Of a stretch of 64,000 bases of DNA, positions 33,418 through 42,318 are shown in pieces. Origin of the DNA: Thalassotalea insulae (GTDB lineage Bacteria; Pseudomonadota; Gammaproteobacteria; Enterobacterales; Alteromonadaceae); the NCBI RefSeq assembly GCF_030161395.1, contig NZ_BSST01000001.1, forward strand, positions 2,356,001 to 2,420,000, read 5' to 3'. Under the pieces are notes generated by a model. The model had not been told where the DNA came from. It ran no database searches and was given only the letters and a program-made list of their open reading frames with translations. Positions within the stretch are counted from its first letter, which is position 1. Each line of letters opens with the position of its first letter. The position numbers and the translations under genes were made by a program.

Positions 33418-33657
33418 GCAAGTTACTAGGTTGAGAATTTGCTTAAGACTATAGGCAAGTGACGAAGTAAAAGTAAATTAATATTCTTTTAAGTTAACGA
33501 TTCATTTATCTGATGTATTTGACGTTTCATCGTATTGTCTGGGATATAACCAAGATTTTTCTGACGATCATTAAAACTTATGTTATATATGTTTGTTAAC
33601 ATATTTGTCACATCTATAACCATAATACCGATATAAATATAATAAGGTTAATACGTC

Positions 33658-36360
33658 ATGAAATTAGTGAAATCCCGACTCAACCAAGCGGTAGTGATCG
33701 CGTTAGCAAGTTCTACTATTGCGTTAACCGCTTGTGAGAAAAGTGCTGATGTCGCACCAGCCCCAACAGAAATAGCCAAACAAGCACCAGTACAAACGAG
33801 CATGGTACGTCAGGCGAGTGAATCGCTTTATGAAGATTATGCAAAAATGCGCGCTCAGCAAGTGAGTAACGTCAGTTATAATTTGCAAGTGACGCTAGAC
33901 AATAAAAGCGAAAGTTTCTCCGGTGTTGCTGAATTGCATTTTGATTTAGCAAAAAACAATCAAAATGATCTCACTATTGATTTTGACGAAGGCACGGTTA
34001 ATAGCGTAACCGTGAATGGTAAAGCGGTTAATTTTAACTATGAAAAATGGTTTATCACTATTCCTGCCAGTGAATTAACCTCAGGTAAAACCACAGTAGT
34101 TGTTGATTATCAACGCCCTTATTCAACCGATGGTTCGGGTTTGCATCGTTTTGTTGATCCAGAAAATGGTGAAGTGTACTTATACACTGATTTTGAACCT
34201 TATGATGCTAACCGCTTGTTTCCACATTTTGATCAGCCGGATTTAAAAGCGACTTATACCTTAGAGGTTACTGCTCCTGCTCATTGGCAAATTATTTCTT
34301 CAACACGCGAAAACAATATCGAAGAACAAGGTGATACTAAAGTTTGGCATTTTCCGGAAACGGCTAAGTTTTCTTCTTATGTTTTCTCATTACACGCTGG
34401 TAACTACGCGGTGTGGGAAGATGAATTTGAAGGCATGCCTTTACGTTTATTTGCTCGTCAAAGTTTAGCCAAATATGTCAAAACAGAAGAGTGGTTTAAG
34501 CCGACTAAGCAAAGCTTTAAATTCTTTAATGAATATTTTGGCGTACGCTATCCGTTTGGTAAATACGATCAAGTTGTTGCTCCTGATTTTAATGCGGGAG
34601 CAATGGAAAACGTTGCTGCTGTTACCTTCAACGAAGGCTTTATTGCCCGAGGTGAAAAATCGACTCAGGCTAAAATGCGTCTGGCAAATGTTATTGCACA
34701 TGAAATGGCGCATATGTGGTTCGGTGATTTAGTGACGATGCGCTGGTGGAATGGTTTATGGTTAAACGAAAGTTTCGCTACCTATATGGCGAACTTGGAA
34801 ATTAATAAAGCCAGTGATTTTGAAAACAGCTGGGATGTTTTTTATTCGGGCACCAAACAATGGGCTTATCGTAGTGATGACTCTGTTAATACCCATGCAA
34901 TCGAATTGCCGGTAGAATCTACCGGCGTTGCGTTAACTAACTTTGATGGTATTACTTATGGTAAAGGGGCGTCAGTACTAAAACAGCTACCTTATTATTT
35001 AGGTGAAGAAAATTTCCGCGTTGGTGTCAGCAACTATTTGAAGAAATTTTCTTATAAAAACACCGAGCTGGAAGACTTTATCGGCGAGCTGGGTAAAGCT
35101 GCCGGTAAAGATATGAAACAATGGACGCAAGACTGGCTTTATCATGCAGGCTTGAACACCATTAAGGTTAACTACCAATGTAGTGACGGTAAAATTACCG
35201 AGTTAGCGATTAACCAAACTGCGCCTGAAGATTACCCAACATTACGTGAACAGCGGGTACAAGTTGGCTTGTATAATTATGCCAATGACAAAATGTCATT
35301 AACGGCTGCTATTCCTGTGATGTATAAAGGTGCGAACACTCAAGTAGCTGATGCTATTGGTCAAACTTGTCCGGATCTCGTCTATCCGAATGAAGCGGAC
35401 TGGGGGTTTGTTAAGGTTGACCTCGATGAAAAATCATTGGGTTCACTACAACAACATATTAATGCCATTGATAATACCACCACACGTTTAATGCTATGGC
35501 AAAGCTTGGCTGACAGTGTACGTGATGCAAATTTAGCGGCAGATAAGTTTGTTCGCTTTGCTATTGATAATATTGAAGGTGAAAAAGACTATAATGTGGT
35601 GCGTAAAATTGCCGGTAGTTTAACAACTGCGTTACGATATTTATCGACAGCGACCCGTTTAAAGCAAAAAGATTATTCCGATATTTATCGTGAAGTCGAA
35701 GATTTGTATTTGCATTTATTAGAGCAGTCTCCTGCCGGCTCTGACTTCCAGAAGTTATGGTATAGCCGTTATGTAAATATCAGTAAAAATGATAAGCACT
35801 TGAAAAATTTGCTTAATATTCTTTATGGCGAGCAAACATTTGATGGCTTAACTATAGACCAGGATAAACGTTGGGCTCTTATTGGTCAGTTAAACCGTTA
35901 TCAGCATGGTAATTATCAGGCGTTACTGGATGCGGAAAAAGTTAAGGATAACTCTGATTCAGGTGTTAAGCGTGCAATTTATGCTGAAGTGATTCAGCCG
36001 GACGAAAAAGTGAAAGCTAAATGGTTTGATGTGTTAGTGAATAATCCAGATAACCTTAAATTATCAACGTTACGCTTTATTATGTGGGGGTTGTTTCCAT
36101 CCGAGCAGCACAAGCTGGAAGCGCCATATAAAGAGAAAATTTTGGCGCAGATCCCTAAACTGAACCAAGGCAGTGATTTAGGTTTACTGGATGAGTTTGC
36201 CAGTAATATGATCCCAAGTCAGTGTACTGCGGAAAGTGAAGCGGAATTAGCAAAACTTGTTGAGGACTATAAAGATATGAAATCACAAGTGGTTAAACCG
36301 GTGAAAGCGCGTCATCAAAATGTAGGTCGTTGTATTAAGGCACTTAAATTACTGAAGTAA
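33658..36360 (+). CDS. M1-family zinc aminopeptidase, lipoprotein
   Basis: The 900-residue protein has a lipoprotein signal (LTAC near residue 26). The M1 domains follow in order: an N-terminal beta saddle, the substrate motif GAMEN near residue 312, the zinc motif HEMAH at 348-352 with the distal Glu at 371 in NESF, and a helical C-terminal domain containing an ERAP1-like region. It removes N-terminal residues from peptides, here on the periplasmic or outer-membrane side. It resembles the cold-active M1 aminopeptidase described from Colwellia, as recalled rather than searched. It has its own upstream gap of 240 bases and a strong terminator, so it is monocistronic. Confidence 0.94.
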   Translation: MKLVKSRLNQAVVIALASSTIALTACEKSADVAPAPTEIAKQAPVQTSMVRQASESLYEDYAKMRAQQVSNVSYNLQVTLDNKSESFSGVAELHFDLAKNNQNDLTIDFDEGTVNSVTVNGKAVNFNYEKWFITIPASELTSGKTTVVVDYQRPYSTDGSGLHRFVDPENGEVYLYTDFEPYDANRLFPHFDQPDLKATYTLEVTAPAHWQIISSTRENNIEEQGDTKVWHFPETAKFSSYVFSLHAGNYAVWEDEFEGMPLRLFARQSLAKYVKTEEWFKPTKQSFKFFNEYFGVRYPFGKYDQVVAPDFNAGAMENVAAVTFNEGFIARGEKSTQAKMRLANVIAHEMAHMWFGDLVTMRWWNGLWLNESFATYMANLEINKASDFENSWDVFYSGTKQWAYRSDDSVNTHAIELPVESTGVALTNFDGITYGKGASVLKQLPYYLGEENFRVGVSNYLKKFSYKNTELEDFIGELGKAAGKDMKQWTQDWLYHAGLNTIKVNYQCSDGKITELAINQTAPEDYPTLREQRVQVGLYNYANDKMSLTAAIPVMYKGANTQVADAIGQTCPDLVYPNEADWGFVKVDLDEKSLGSLQQHINAIDNTTTRLMLWQSLADSVRDANLAADKFVRFAIDNIEGEKDYNVVRKIAGSLTTALRYLSTATRLKQKDYSDIYREVEDLYLHLLEQSPAGSDFQKLWYSRYVNISKNDKHLKNLLNILYGEQTFDGLTIDQDKRWALIGQLNRYQHGNYQALLDAEKVKDNSDSGVKRAIYAEVIQPDEKVKAKWFDVLVNNPDNLKLSTLRFIMWGLFPSEQHKLEAPYKEKILAQIPKLNQGSDLGLLDEFASNMIPSQCTAESEAELAKLVEDYKDMKSQVVKPVKARHQNVGRCIKALKLLK

Positions 36361-36382
36361 TTAGTGGACTATAAGTATCTTC

Positions 36383-36414
36383 AAAGGGCTCATTTGAGCC
36401 CTTTATTTTTATTT
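36383..36414 (+). terminator. Rho-independent terminator after the M1 aminopeptidase
   Basis: AAAGGGCTCA (36383-36392) and TGAGCCCTTT (36395-36404) form a ten-base stem with a two-base nominal loop, followed by ATTTTTATTT. Confidence 0.88.
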
Positions 36415-36489
36415 GGATTTACTTTTTTTAGCTTTAGCTCTTGTTTTGTTTATGCTTGAATAGTTCACTCAAGGAACTAGGAGAGCGTA

Positions 36490-36837
36490 ATGAACGAAAA
36501 ATTAAATTATGTTGAATTTCCCGCTCAGGATATTGAGCAAACTAAGCAGTTTTTTCAGACAGCATTTGATTGGGAATTTCAAGATTATGGTCCAGATTAT
36601 ACCGCCTTTGCTAATCAGGGCTTAGATGGTGGCTTTTATCGCGCTGAACTAAGTTCAACAGTGGCAGCAGGTGGCGCTTTGCTAGTGCTTTATAGTGAAG
36701 AGCTGGAGGCGACTCAGGTCCGGGTGGAGCAAGCGGGCGGTCACATAGCCAAGGACATTTTTTCATTTCCAGGTGGCCGACGATTTCATTTTATTGAGCC
36801 AAGCGGCAATGAACTCGCGGTATGGTCGGATAAATAA
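36490..36837 (+). CDS. VOC-family protein
   Basis: The 115-residue protein has the VOC fold of the YwqC/CFP30-like type: LNYVEFPAQDIEQTKQFFQTAFDWEF at the N-terminus, GLDGGFYR in the middle and GGRRFHFIEPSGNELAVWS at the end, where Glu and His are usual metal ligands. Function is unknown; such small proteins are often called glyoxalase-like. A good ribosome site, AGGAG, precedes the ATG. It stands alone between the aminopeptidase terminator and a convergent lipoprotein gene. Confidence 0.8.
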   Translation: MNEKLNYVEFPAQDIEQTKQFFQTAFDWEFQDYGPDYTAFANQGLDGGFYRAELSSTVAAGGALLVLYSEELEATQVRVEQAGGHIAKDIFSFPGGRRFHFIEPSGNELAVWSDK

Positions 36838-36871
36838 CACTTTTGGCTAGCTAAAAAAGGTGGTCATAATA

Positions 36872-36899
36872 AAGATAGCTGACTGATATCGGCTATCTT
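36872..36899. terminator. Hairpin between convergent VOC and lipoprotein genes
   Basis: AAGATAGC (36872-36879) pairs with GCTATCTT (36892-36899) around a 12-base loop. There is no U-tract, so termination is only suggested by position between two converging stops. Confidence 0.4.
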
Positions 36900-36931
36900 C
36901 AGTTATCGTACTAATTTGAAATATTTTGTGA

Positions 36932-37360
36932 TTAACTGTTGCAATAGCTGTTAGCTACCGGGGAAATACTCGCTTTGTTAGCAACTCTTACCTTAACGCA
37001 TTGGCTGTTTTTAGTGATTTGCTCTTTTTGCACTAGCGTGAACTGTCCTTGTTCCTTATTGTGTAAGCTGTATTCAAAAGCTTCATCACTACCCTCAAAA
37101 ATGGCGGTAAACAAACCGCCAACTAAAGCACCAGCAATACCGCCAGCAACCATATCTTCAGAGTTACCATCCAGTTCATCGATAACTCCTACGCCGGCAC
37201 CTACAAGAACACCCGTTTTTACATCAGAAGACAGGGTGACAGCTTTGACTGATTGTACTGAGGCATAAAACTCTTTAACTACGTGATTTTGTTCAGCACG
37301 ATCAACGCCTGGTGTTGCGCAACCGCTTAATAATAATAATGGCAATAATAGTCTTTTCAT
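36932..37360 (-). CDS. Glycine-zipper lipoprotein
   Basis: The 142-residue protein has a lipobox (LSGC, Cys14) and a glycine-rich membrane-like stretch, GVLVGAGVGVIDELDG...MVAGGIAGALVGGLFTAIFEG (about residues 50-90), like glycine-zipper outer-membrane lipoproteins of the SlyB/Rcp type. The C-terminus has two cysteines that could form a disulphide. Its role is unknown; relatives affect envelope integrity. It is monocistronic, with a perfect hairpin upstream that ends the adjacent TlpA-like gene. Confidence 0.75.
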   Translation of the reverse strand: MKRLLLPLLLLSGCATPGVDRAEQNHVVKEFYASVQSVKAVTLSSDVKTGVLVGAGVGVIDELDGNSEDMVAGGIAGALVGGLFTAIFEGSDEAFEYSLHNKEQGQFTLVQKEQITKNSQCVKVRVANKASISPVANSYCNS

Positions 37361-37461
37361 TAAAAACCTATAGTAAATGTTAAAGTGATAACGTTAGTAT
37401 AATTTGGGGCGAAAAATATTCTGTTGAATATCTGTGCTGACTTTGTAAGTAACTGTAAGAG

Positions 37462-37486
37462 CCAGTACTAACAACGTTAGTACTGG
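37462..37486 (-). terminator. Hairpin downstream of the TlpA-like gene
   Basis: CCAGTACTAAC (37462-37472) and GTTAGTACTGG (37476-37486) form a perfect 11-bp stem with a three-base loop, 31 bases after the stop of the leftward thioredoxin gene. The U-tract is poor, so it may be an attenuating hairpin as well. Confidence 0.6.
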
Positions 37487-37516
37487 GCGTCCCTATTGTT
37501 TTGGCTATTGTTTTAG

Positions 37517-37984
37517 CTATTGTGCGGCGATTAAGGCGAGAATTTCTTGTTGATATTGCAGCTGTTTTTGTTCAGTAAAGCCAACATGACGGCTGACAAT
37601 TTTTCCTTGCTTATTAATAATAAAACTACTCGGCATACCTTTGAGTTTAAAGGCTTTAGCCACTTTGCCTTTGGGATCGTAAAAAATTGGAAACTGTGCT
37701 GGTGTTTGTTGTAAAAATTTTGCTGCTAATTCGCGATTGGTATCGAGGTTGACACTTAACACGGTAAAATTGTTATTACTGTGTTTTGCTTGCATTTCAT
37801 TCATCCAAGGGAATGATTTACGACAAGGAACACACCAGGACGCCCAGAAGTCAAGGTATATCACTTTGCCTTGATGACTACTAACTAAGTTTTCAAACTC
37901 AGAGAGTTTATCGTCGCTTGCCTGAGCTGTTAATGTCGTTAGGCATATGAGAGAAAGACTAATGAGTCGGAAGATTATTTTCAT
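37517..37984 (-). CDS. TlpA/ResA-like periplasmic thioredoxin
   Basis: The 155-residue protein has a signal peptide (residues 1-22, ending AQA) and a thioredoxin fold with active site WCVPC (Cys51, Cys54), SVNLDTNRELAAKF, and the cis-Pro segment GMPSSFIINKQG. Proteins of this type reduce or relay electrons to periplasmic disulphides, for example in cytochrome c maturation, but the substrate is open. No cytochrome maturation genes are nearby. It appears to be a single-gene unit. Confidence 0.87.
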   Translation of the reverse strand: MKIIFRLISLSLICLTTLTAQASDDKLSEFENLVSSHQGKVIYLDFWASWCVPCRKSFPWMNEMQAKHSNNNFTVLSVNLDTNRELAAKFLQQTPAQFPIFYDPKGKVAKAFKLKGMPSSFIINKQGKIVSRHVGFTEQKQLQYQQEILALIAAQ

Positions 37985-38257
37985 TAGATGACCTTTATTA
38001 TTTTGTATTAGTTGAGTGTATCGCGCTTGGCGTATCTATAAAAGTGACAATAACCTACTAAGATTAAGAAAAACTTAATAAAACAATTATTAGTATAAAT
38101 TCACTATTGCTAAGACGAATTTTTGTTTCTGTGTAACAAAATATAAACCTCAGGTTGTTAATCGCACGAAATTGCGCTTCAATCGTATGTGAGCAGTATG
38201 CAAATAAAATTACTTATATGCTGTGATCGGCATAATAATAGATAAAAAGTGGGCACT

Positions 38258-38728
38258 ATGGATAAATCAATAATTATAAATGGTGAGAAATACGCTATCG
38301 ATGTAGACAACGATATGCCGTTATTGTGGTTCTTGCGAGACCGTTTAGAAAAAACAGGTACTAAGTTCGGTTGTGGCGCGGGTTTGTGTGGAGCATGTAC
38401 TGTTCACGTAGACGGAGTTGCAACTCGCTCTTGTGTTACGCCAGTGGGAGTCTTAGCTGGTAAGTCAATTACGACAATTGAAGGCTTGTCAGATGATGGT
38501 GATCATCCGTTGCAAAAAGCCTGGCTTGAGAATAATGTTCCGCAATGTGGCTATTGTCAGGCCGGTCAGATCATGAATGCTGCTAGTTTGTTGAACACGA
38601 ATCCAACGCCAAGTGGCAATGATATTGATAATGCAATGCAGGGTAATATTTGTCGCTGTGGTACTTATCAACGTATTAAAAAAGCGATTGCACAAGCTGC
38701 GGATGAATTAGCCAGGGAGGTTTCATAA
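38258..38728 (+). CDS. iorA: 2Fe-2S subunit of a xanthine-dehydrogenase-family molybdenum hydroxylase (IorA-like)
   Basis: With ATG 38258 the protein has 156 residues; a GTG at 38249 is possible but adds only three. It has the plant-type 2Fe-2S cluster CGAGLCGACTVHVDG with a further Cys in RSCVTPVG, and the second cluster CGYCQAGQIM...GNICRCGTYQRI. This is the small iron-sulphur subunit of two-subunit enzymes such as isoquinoline 1-oxidoreductase and some aldehyde oxidases. It has no signal of its own and would be exported folded with the large subunit. Its stop overlaps the start of the large-subunit gene by one base. Confidence 0.88.
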   Translation: MDKSIIINGEKYAIDVDNDMPLLWFLRDRLEKTGTKFGCGAGLCGACTVHVDGVATRSCVTPVGVLAGKSITTIEGLSDDGDHPLQKAWLENNVPQCGYCQAGQIMNAASLLNTNPTPSGNDIDNAMQGNICRCGTYQRIKKAIAQAADELAREVS

Positions 38729-40905
38729 TGATGGTCGAAAATATTAGTCGTCGTGATTTCATTAAGTCTTCTGGTATTGCTGCTGGAGGATTAGTCTTAG
38801 GTGTTGCAACGCAGGTACCGGCATTAGCGTTTGCAGATGAACAAACTGACGCTGCATTTAATCCCAATGCTTTTATTCACTTACAAGAAAACGGTGATTT
38901 AATACTTTACTGCGGTCGTTGTGAAATGGGGCAAGGTATTAGTACCGCTTTACCTGCAGCAGTTGCCGATGAAATGGAAGCCGACTGGGCGCGAGTGACA
39001 GTCAAACAAGGTGATGCTGATGAAAAATACGGACCACAGGCAACGGGTGGTTCCGCCAGTATTTTGCGGATGTATGAGCCGATGCGGGAAGCGGGAGCAG
39101 CTGCTAAATTAATGTTAATTGCTGCAGCAGCGAAAGTATGGAAAGTCTCACCCGAACAGTGTATTGCCAAAGATCACGTGGTTTATAATCAACATAGTGG
39201 GCAAAAATTATCATATGGCCAGCTGGCAAGTCTAGCTGCAATGCAAGCGGTACCGGAAAAGCCGAAGTTAAAGGATAAGTCTCAATATAAGTATATAGGT
39301 AAGGCTTTGCCTCGTCATGATCAAAGACAGGTTGTTATTGGTGAGCGCATCTATGGAGTCGATACAAAAGTTCCAGGTTTGAAATATGCGGCTATTACCC
39401 ATTGTCCTGTACTGGGTGGTAAGCTGAAATCGCTGGAGAAAACTGAAGCATTAGCAACTAAAGGGGTTATTGATGTCGTAGAGATCCCACGATTTGAGGT
39501 TCCTTACGGTTCTATCGGTGGTGTCGCGGTCGTTGCGGATAACACCTGGACGGCGCAACAAGCATTGAAAAAGCTTAAGATAGAATGGGAGCTTGGTGAT
39601 AATGCTAGCTATGATACCGCTCAATATAAACAACAGCTGATCAAAAATGTTGAGCAGCCGGCGGAGGTGGCAACAGAGCGCGGTGATTTGAATAACGCGT
39701 TTGCTAATGCGGCACAAAAAATTAGTGCAACCTATACCGGAGGACATTTATCACATTCTCCGATGGAGCCCAATGCCAGTGTGGTTTATGTTGAAAAAGA
39801 TCGCTGTGAAGTTTGGGCGGCAACGCAAGCACCAAAAGCGATTCAGGAAGTGCTAGGTCAGTATTTAGATCGAGATCCGAAAGATATTACTGTACATGTC
39901 ACTATGGCTGGTGGTGCATTTGGTCGCAAATTTAAATGTGACTATGTCCAAGAAGCGGCGGCTATTTCTCAAAAAATTGGTGCGCCAGTACAACTCACCT
40001 GGTCGCGGGAAGAAGATATGCGCACGGGTTATTACCACTCTATCAATGCGCAGCATATTGAAGCTTCACTGGACAGCGATGGTAATGTAACTGGCTGGCT
40101 TCATCGGGTGGCATTTCCGCCGATCGCTTCTATCTTTGATGCCAGTGCGGTTAAACCGAGGAAAAATGATGTCAGTGCGGTAGATGATTACCCGTTTGGT
40201 TTACCAAATTTTCGCAGCGAAATTGGCGATGCAAAAGCTCATACTCGTATTGGTTGGTATCGCGCAGTGTATGCAATATTTTATGGCTTTTCATTTAGTA
40301 CTTTTGCCGATGAACTTGCGTATAAAGCGGGTAAAGATCCGCTAACTTTTTTACATCAGCTTTATGATGCTAACAGCAATGAAGCTCAGGCTGAACAGGT
40401 TGCCCGTTCTAAAAATGCGGTACAAGTTGCAGCGGAAAAATCAGGCTGGTTTGAACGGGATAAGTTACCGCCAGGTCAAGGTATTGGCTTAGCGGTACAC
40501 TTTAGTTTTAGAAGCTATGTTGCTATGGCGGTACGAGTTGAATCAGATGGAGATAATATTAAAGTACTGCAAGTGGATGCGGTGATTGATTGCGGCCAGG
40601 TGTTAAACCGCGATGGTGCTACTGCACAAATGGAAGGAGCGGTGGTGATGGGGATGTCATTAGCATTAAGCACTGAAATTACTTTCCGTAATGGTGCGGT
40701 GGTTAATAGTAACTTTCATAATTATCCCGTGATGCGCATTAGCGACATGCCTCAAGTGAATGTTCATATTATTGAATCGGATCATAAACCTACCGGCTTA
40801 GGTGAACCTGGAGTTGCGCCATTTGCTCCGGCACTGAGTAATGCCGTGTTTGCGGCATCAGGTAAACGCTATCGTGACTTACCATTTAAACCAATGACGG
40901 TTTAA
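38728..40905 (+). CDS. iorB: Tat-exported molybdopterin subunit of a xanthine-dehydrogenase-family hydroxylase (IorB-like)
   Basis: The 725-residue protein begins with a Tat signal (SRRDFIKSSG followed by a hydrophobic stretch ending ALAFA). It has the Mo-cofactor-binding fold with GGSAS near residue 106, MAGGAFGRKF near residue 392, and a C-terminal GEPGVAPFAPALSNAVF with the catalytic Glu. These features fit IorB and related periplasmic aldehyde or N-heterocycle oxidases. The physiological substrate is unknown. No cytochrome subunit and no Mo-insertion chaperone (XdhC-like) gene follows here, so the electron acceptor must come from elsewhere. A strong terminator follows. Confidence 0.88.
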   Translation: MMVENISRRDFIKSSGIAAGGLVLGVATQVPALAFADEQTDAAFNPNAFIHLQENGDLILYCGRCEMGQGISTALPAAVADEMEADWARVTVKQGDADEKYGPQATGGSASILRMYEPMREAGAAAKLMLIAAAAKVWKVSPEQCIAKDHVVYNQHSGQKLSYGQLASLAAMQAVPEKPKLKDKSQYKYIGKALPRHDQRQVVIGERIYGVDTKVPGLKYAAITHCPVLGGKLKSLEKTEALATKGVIDVVEIPRFEVPYGSIGGVAVVADNTWTAQQALKKLKIEWELGDNASYDTAQYKQQLIKNVEQPAEVATERGDLNNAFANAAQKISATYTGGHLSHSPMEPNASVVYVEKDRCEVWAATQAPKAIQEVLGQYLDRDPKDITVHVTMAGGAFGRKFKCDYVQEAAAISQKIGAPVQLTWSREEDMRTGYYHSINAQHIEASLDSDGNVTGWLHRVAFPPIASIFDASAVKPRKNDVSAVDDYPFGLPNFRSEIGDAKAHTRIGWYRAVYAIFYGFSFSTFADELAYKAGKDPLTFLHQLYDANSNEAQAEQVARSKNAVQVAAEKSGWFERDKLPPGQGIGLAVHFSFRSYVAMAVRVESDGDNIKVLQVDAVIDCGQVLNRDGATAQMEGAVVMGMSLALSTEITFRNGAVVNSNFHNYPVMRISDMPQVNVHIIESDHKPTGLGEPGVAPFAPALSNAVFAASGKRYRDLPFKPMTV

Positions 40906-40933
40906 AAACGAAACATCATAAGCTTTAATGGTT

Positions 40934-40970
40934 AAAAACCGCTTAGTGGCTACTAAGCGGTTTTTATTTT
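40934..40970 (+). terminator. Rho-independent terminator after iorB
   Basis: AAAAACCGCTTAGT (40934-40947) pairs with ACTAAGCGGTTTTT (40952-40965) around a GGCT loop, followed by ATTTT. Confidence 0.9.
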
Positions 40971-41119
40971 AGGTAAATTCTACGATGAGACTACTGTATT
41001 CGTTAATAAATGTTACCGGGTTACCTAAATGCTAGCGAAGATTGTTTGTTCATATTAAGGTGCTAATCGTCTATTATAATGTTCGTAGTTCGCATAGCGA
41101 TATAACCAAGGGAAATTGT

Positions 41120-41584
41120 ATGTTGTTTAAACTGGTGCTGGCATTGAGTTTAGGATGGTCTATAACGTTATCGGCAGATGAAATGACAGCTGAGCATCAA
41201 CAATGGTTAAAAGATAAGTTTAGCGCACAACATGAAAAGCTGATCCCTATTGTGGCGGTGGCTGATATGTATTTTGCCTGTCATAAGGCTCGTGAAAAAG
41301 ATCAAAAGCAATATCAAGTTGGCAGCCTGATCACACAAATGGATAAAAATGAACTCGCATTGAGATTGAGTGATTGTTTAAATGGCGAAGCACCTAATTC
41401 AGATACCGCGTTAAACTTTGGCTTAATAGGCTGTTTTCATGAGCAGTTAAAACAGCTTCCAGCAGAAGATCGTGCTGTTAAACAAAAACTGGTGCGTCAG
41501 GCTATTGCCAAGCTATCTAAACCGGAACGGCAACAAAGTTTTACTCAATGTGTTACTGATCAGGCGGTTGGTTACTTGAAATAG
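41120..41584 (+). CDS. Exported protein of unknown function
   Basis: Starting at ATG 41120, preceded by AAGGGAAA, the protein has 154 residues; the frame is open further upstream to 41042 but without a signal peptide there. The first 19 residues form a signal peptide (MLFKLVLALSLGWSITLSA). The mature part is alpha-helical and charged, with four cysteines spaced YFACHKA, RLSDCLNG, IGCFHEQL and FTQCVTD, probably two periplasmic disulphides. I do not recognise the family. Its last codons overlap the convergent LETM1-like gene by 32 bases. Confidence 0.6.
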   Translation: MLFKLVLALSLGWSITLSADEMTAEHQQWLKDKFSAQHEKLIPIVAVADMYFACHKAREKDQKQYQVGSLITQMDKNELALRLSDCLNGEAPNSDTALNFGLIGCFHEQLKQLPAEDRAVKQKLVRQAIAKLSKPERQQSFTQCVTDQAVGYLK

Positions 41585-41945
41585 TTTTATTTGTTGGTTG
41601 TCCATCATTAAATGAACTCGGCAGGATCTCAACGCCTACCCATTTACCTAATTTAATTGCCAATGGGATGGTAATAGGTGCAAAGGGTAAGACGGCAACA
41701 ACCCCGATCCCTAATCCTTTAAGGACATCGAGGAATTGTTGATTGGCTAACTTCATTTCTTCTGGCGTTGCTTGGCGCAAGGTATAGCGACGATAAATAC
41801 TAAGCATTTCCTTGGTTTCAGCCTTTTCTTGGCTAAGCGCAATTTTAACGCGCACTAATTGGCGTTTAACTTTGATAGTTTGACGTCTACGACCGATACT
41901 AATAACCCGTCGAGGTGCCTTAAAAACATGAATCCAGATCCTCAT
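41553..41945 (-). CDS. Small LETM1-like domain protein
   Basis: The 130-residue protein has a basic N-terminus (HVFKAPRRVISIGRRRQTIKVK split by the start region) and a central segment KEMLSIYRRYTLRQATPEEMKLANQQFLDVLKG, then GIGVVAVLPFAPITIPLAIKLGKWVGVEILPSSF. The pattern of helix, TPEEM, hydrophobic helix and PSSF resembles the short bacterial relatives of the LETM1 ribosome-binding domain known from mitochondria. The helix VVAVLPFAPITIPLAI may sit in the membrane. Function in bacteria is not established. It is convergent with, and overlaps, the exported protein gene. Confidence 0.6.
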   Translation of the reverse strand: MRIWIHVFKAPRRVISIGRRRQTIKVKRQLVRVKIALSQEKAETKEMLSIYRRYTLRQATPEEMKLANQQFLDVLKGLGIGVVAVLPFAPITIPLAIKLGKWVGVEILPSSFNDGQPTNKTISSNQPPDQ

Positions 41946-42318
41946 TACAGCATTCTACCCTAATTTTCGTATTTATTTCACTAAATCCTCATTACATCAG
42001 ATTAAAGAAATGGTTAATCTATTAATGTATTTGGTATAACGTAAATAAAAACTATTTTTCATCCTTGTGGTTATATTATAAATTGAAATAAATATTTAAT
42101 TTAATAGGTAAAATTAGTGATTAAAAATATACTGATAGCTAAAATCTAGTGTCGTTTAATACGCAGATATTATAATTATTTCGTATACTGCTATAGCTTT
42201 ATTATTAAAACTGTTAATAATTTGTAACAAATAGCGAACACTTTATACAGACTATTTTTGTTAAATAGACGACTAATCATTTATAGTTGTCGCTAATAAT
42301 AAGTAATAAGGGTGAGAT
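41946..42318. other. AT-rich intergenic region upstream of ompR
   Basis: This 373-base gap lies between the divergent LETM1-like gene and ompR. It is strongly AT-rich and has no open frame of note. It should contain the promoters for both genes, and a bent, AT-rich upstream region would be expected for a regulator gene. I could not single out a reliable -35/-10 pair. Confidence 0.5.

Noticed and set aside
33499..33516. ATTCATTTATCTGAT upstream of the formamidase gene as a third LysR site
   Set aside because: Only one arm matches and the other is broken, so it is not good enough to claim regulation of the formamidase gene by this protein.
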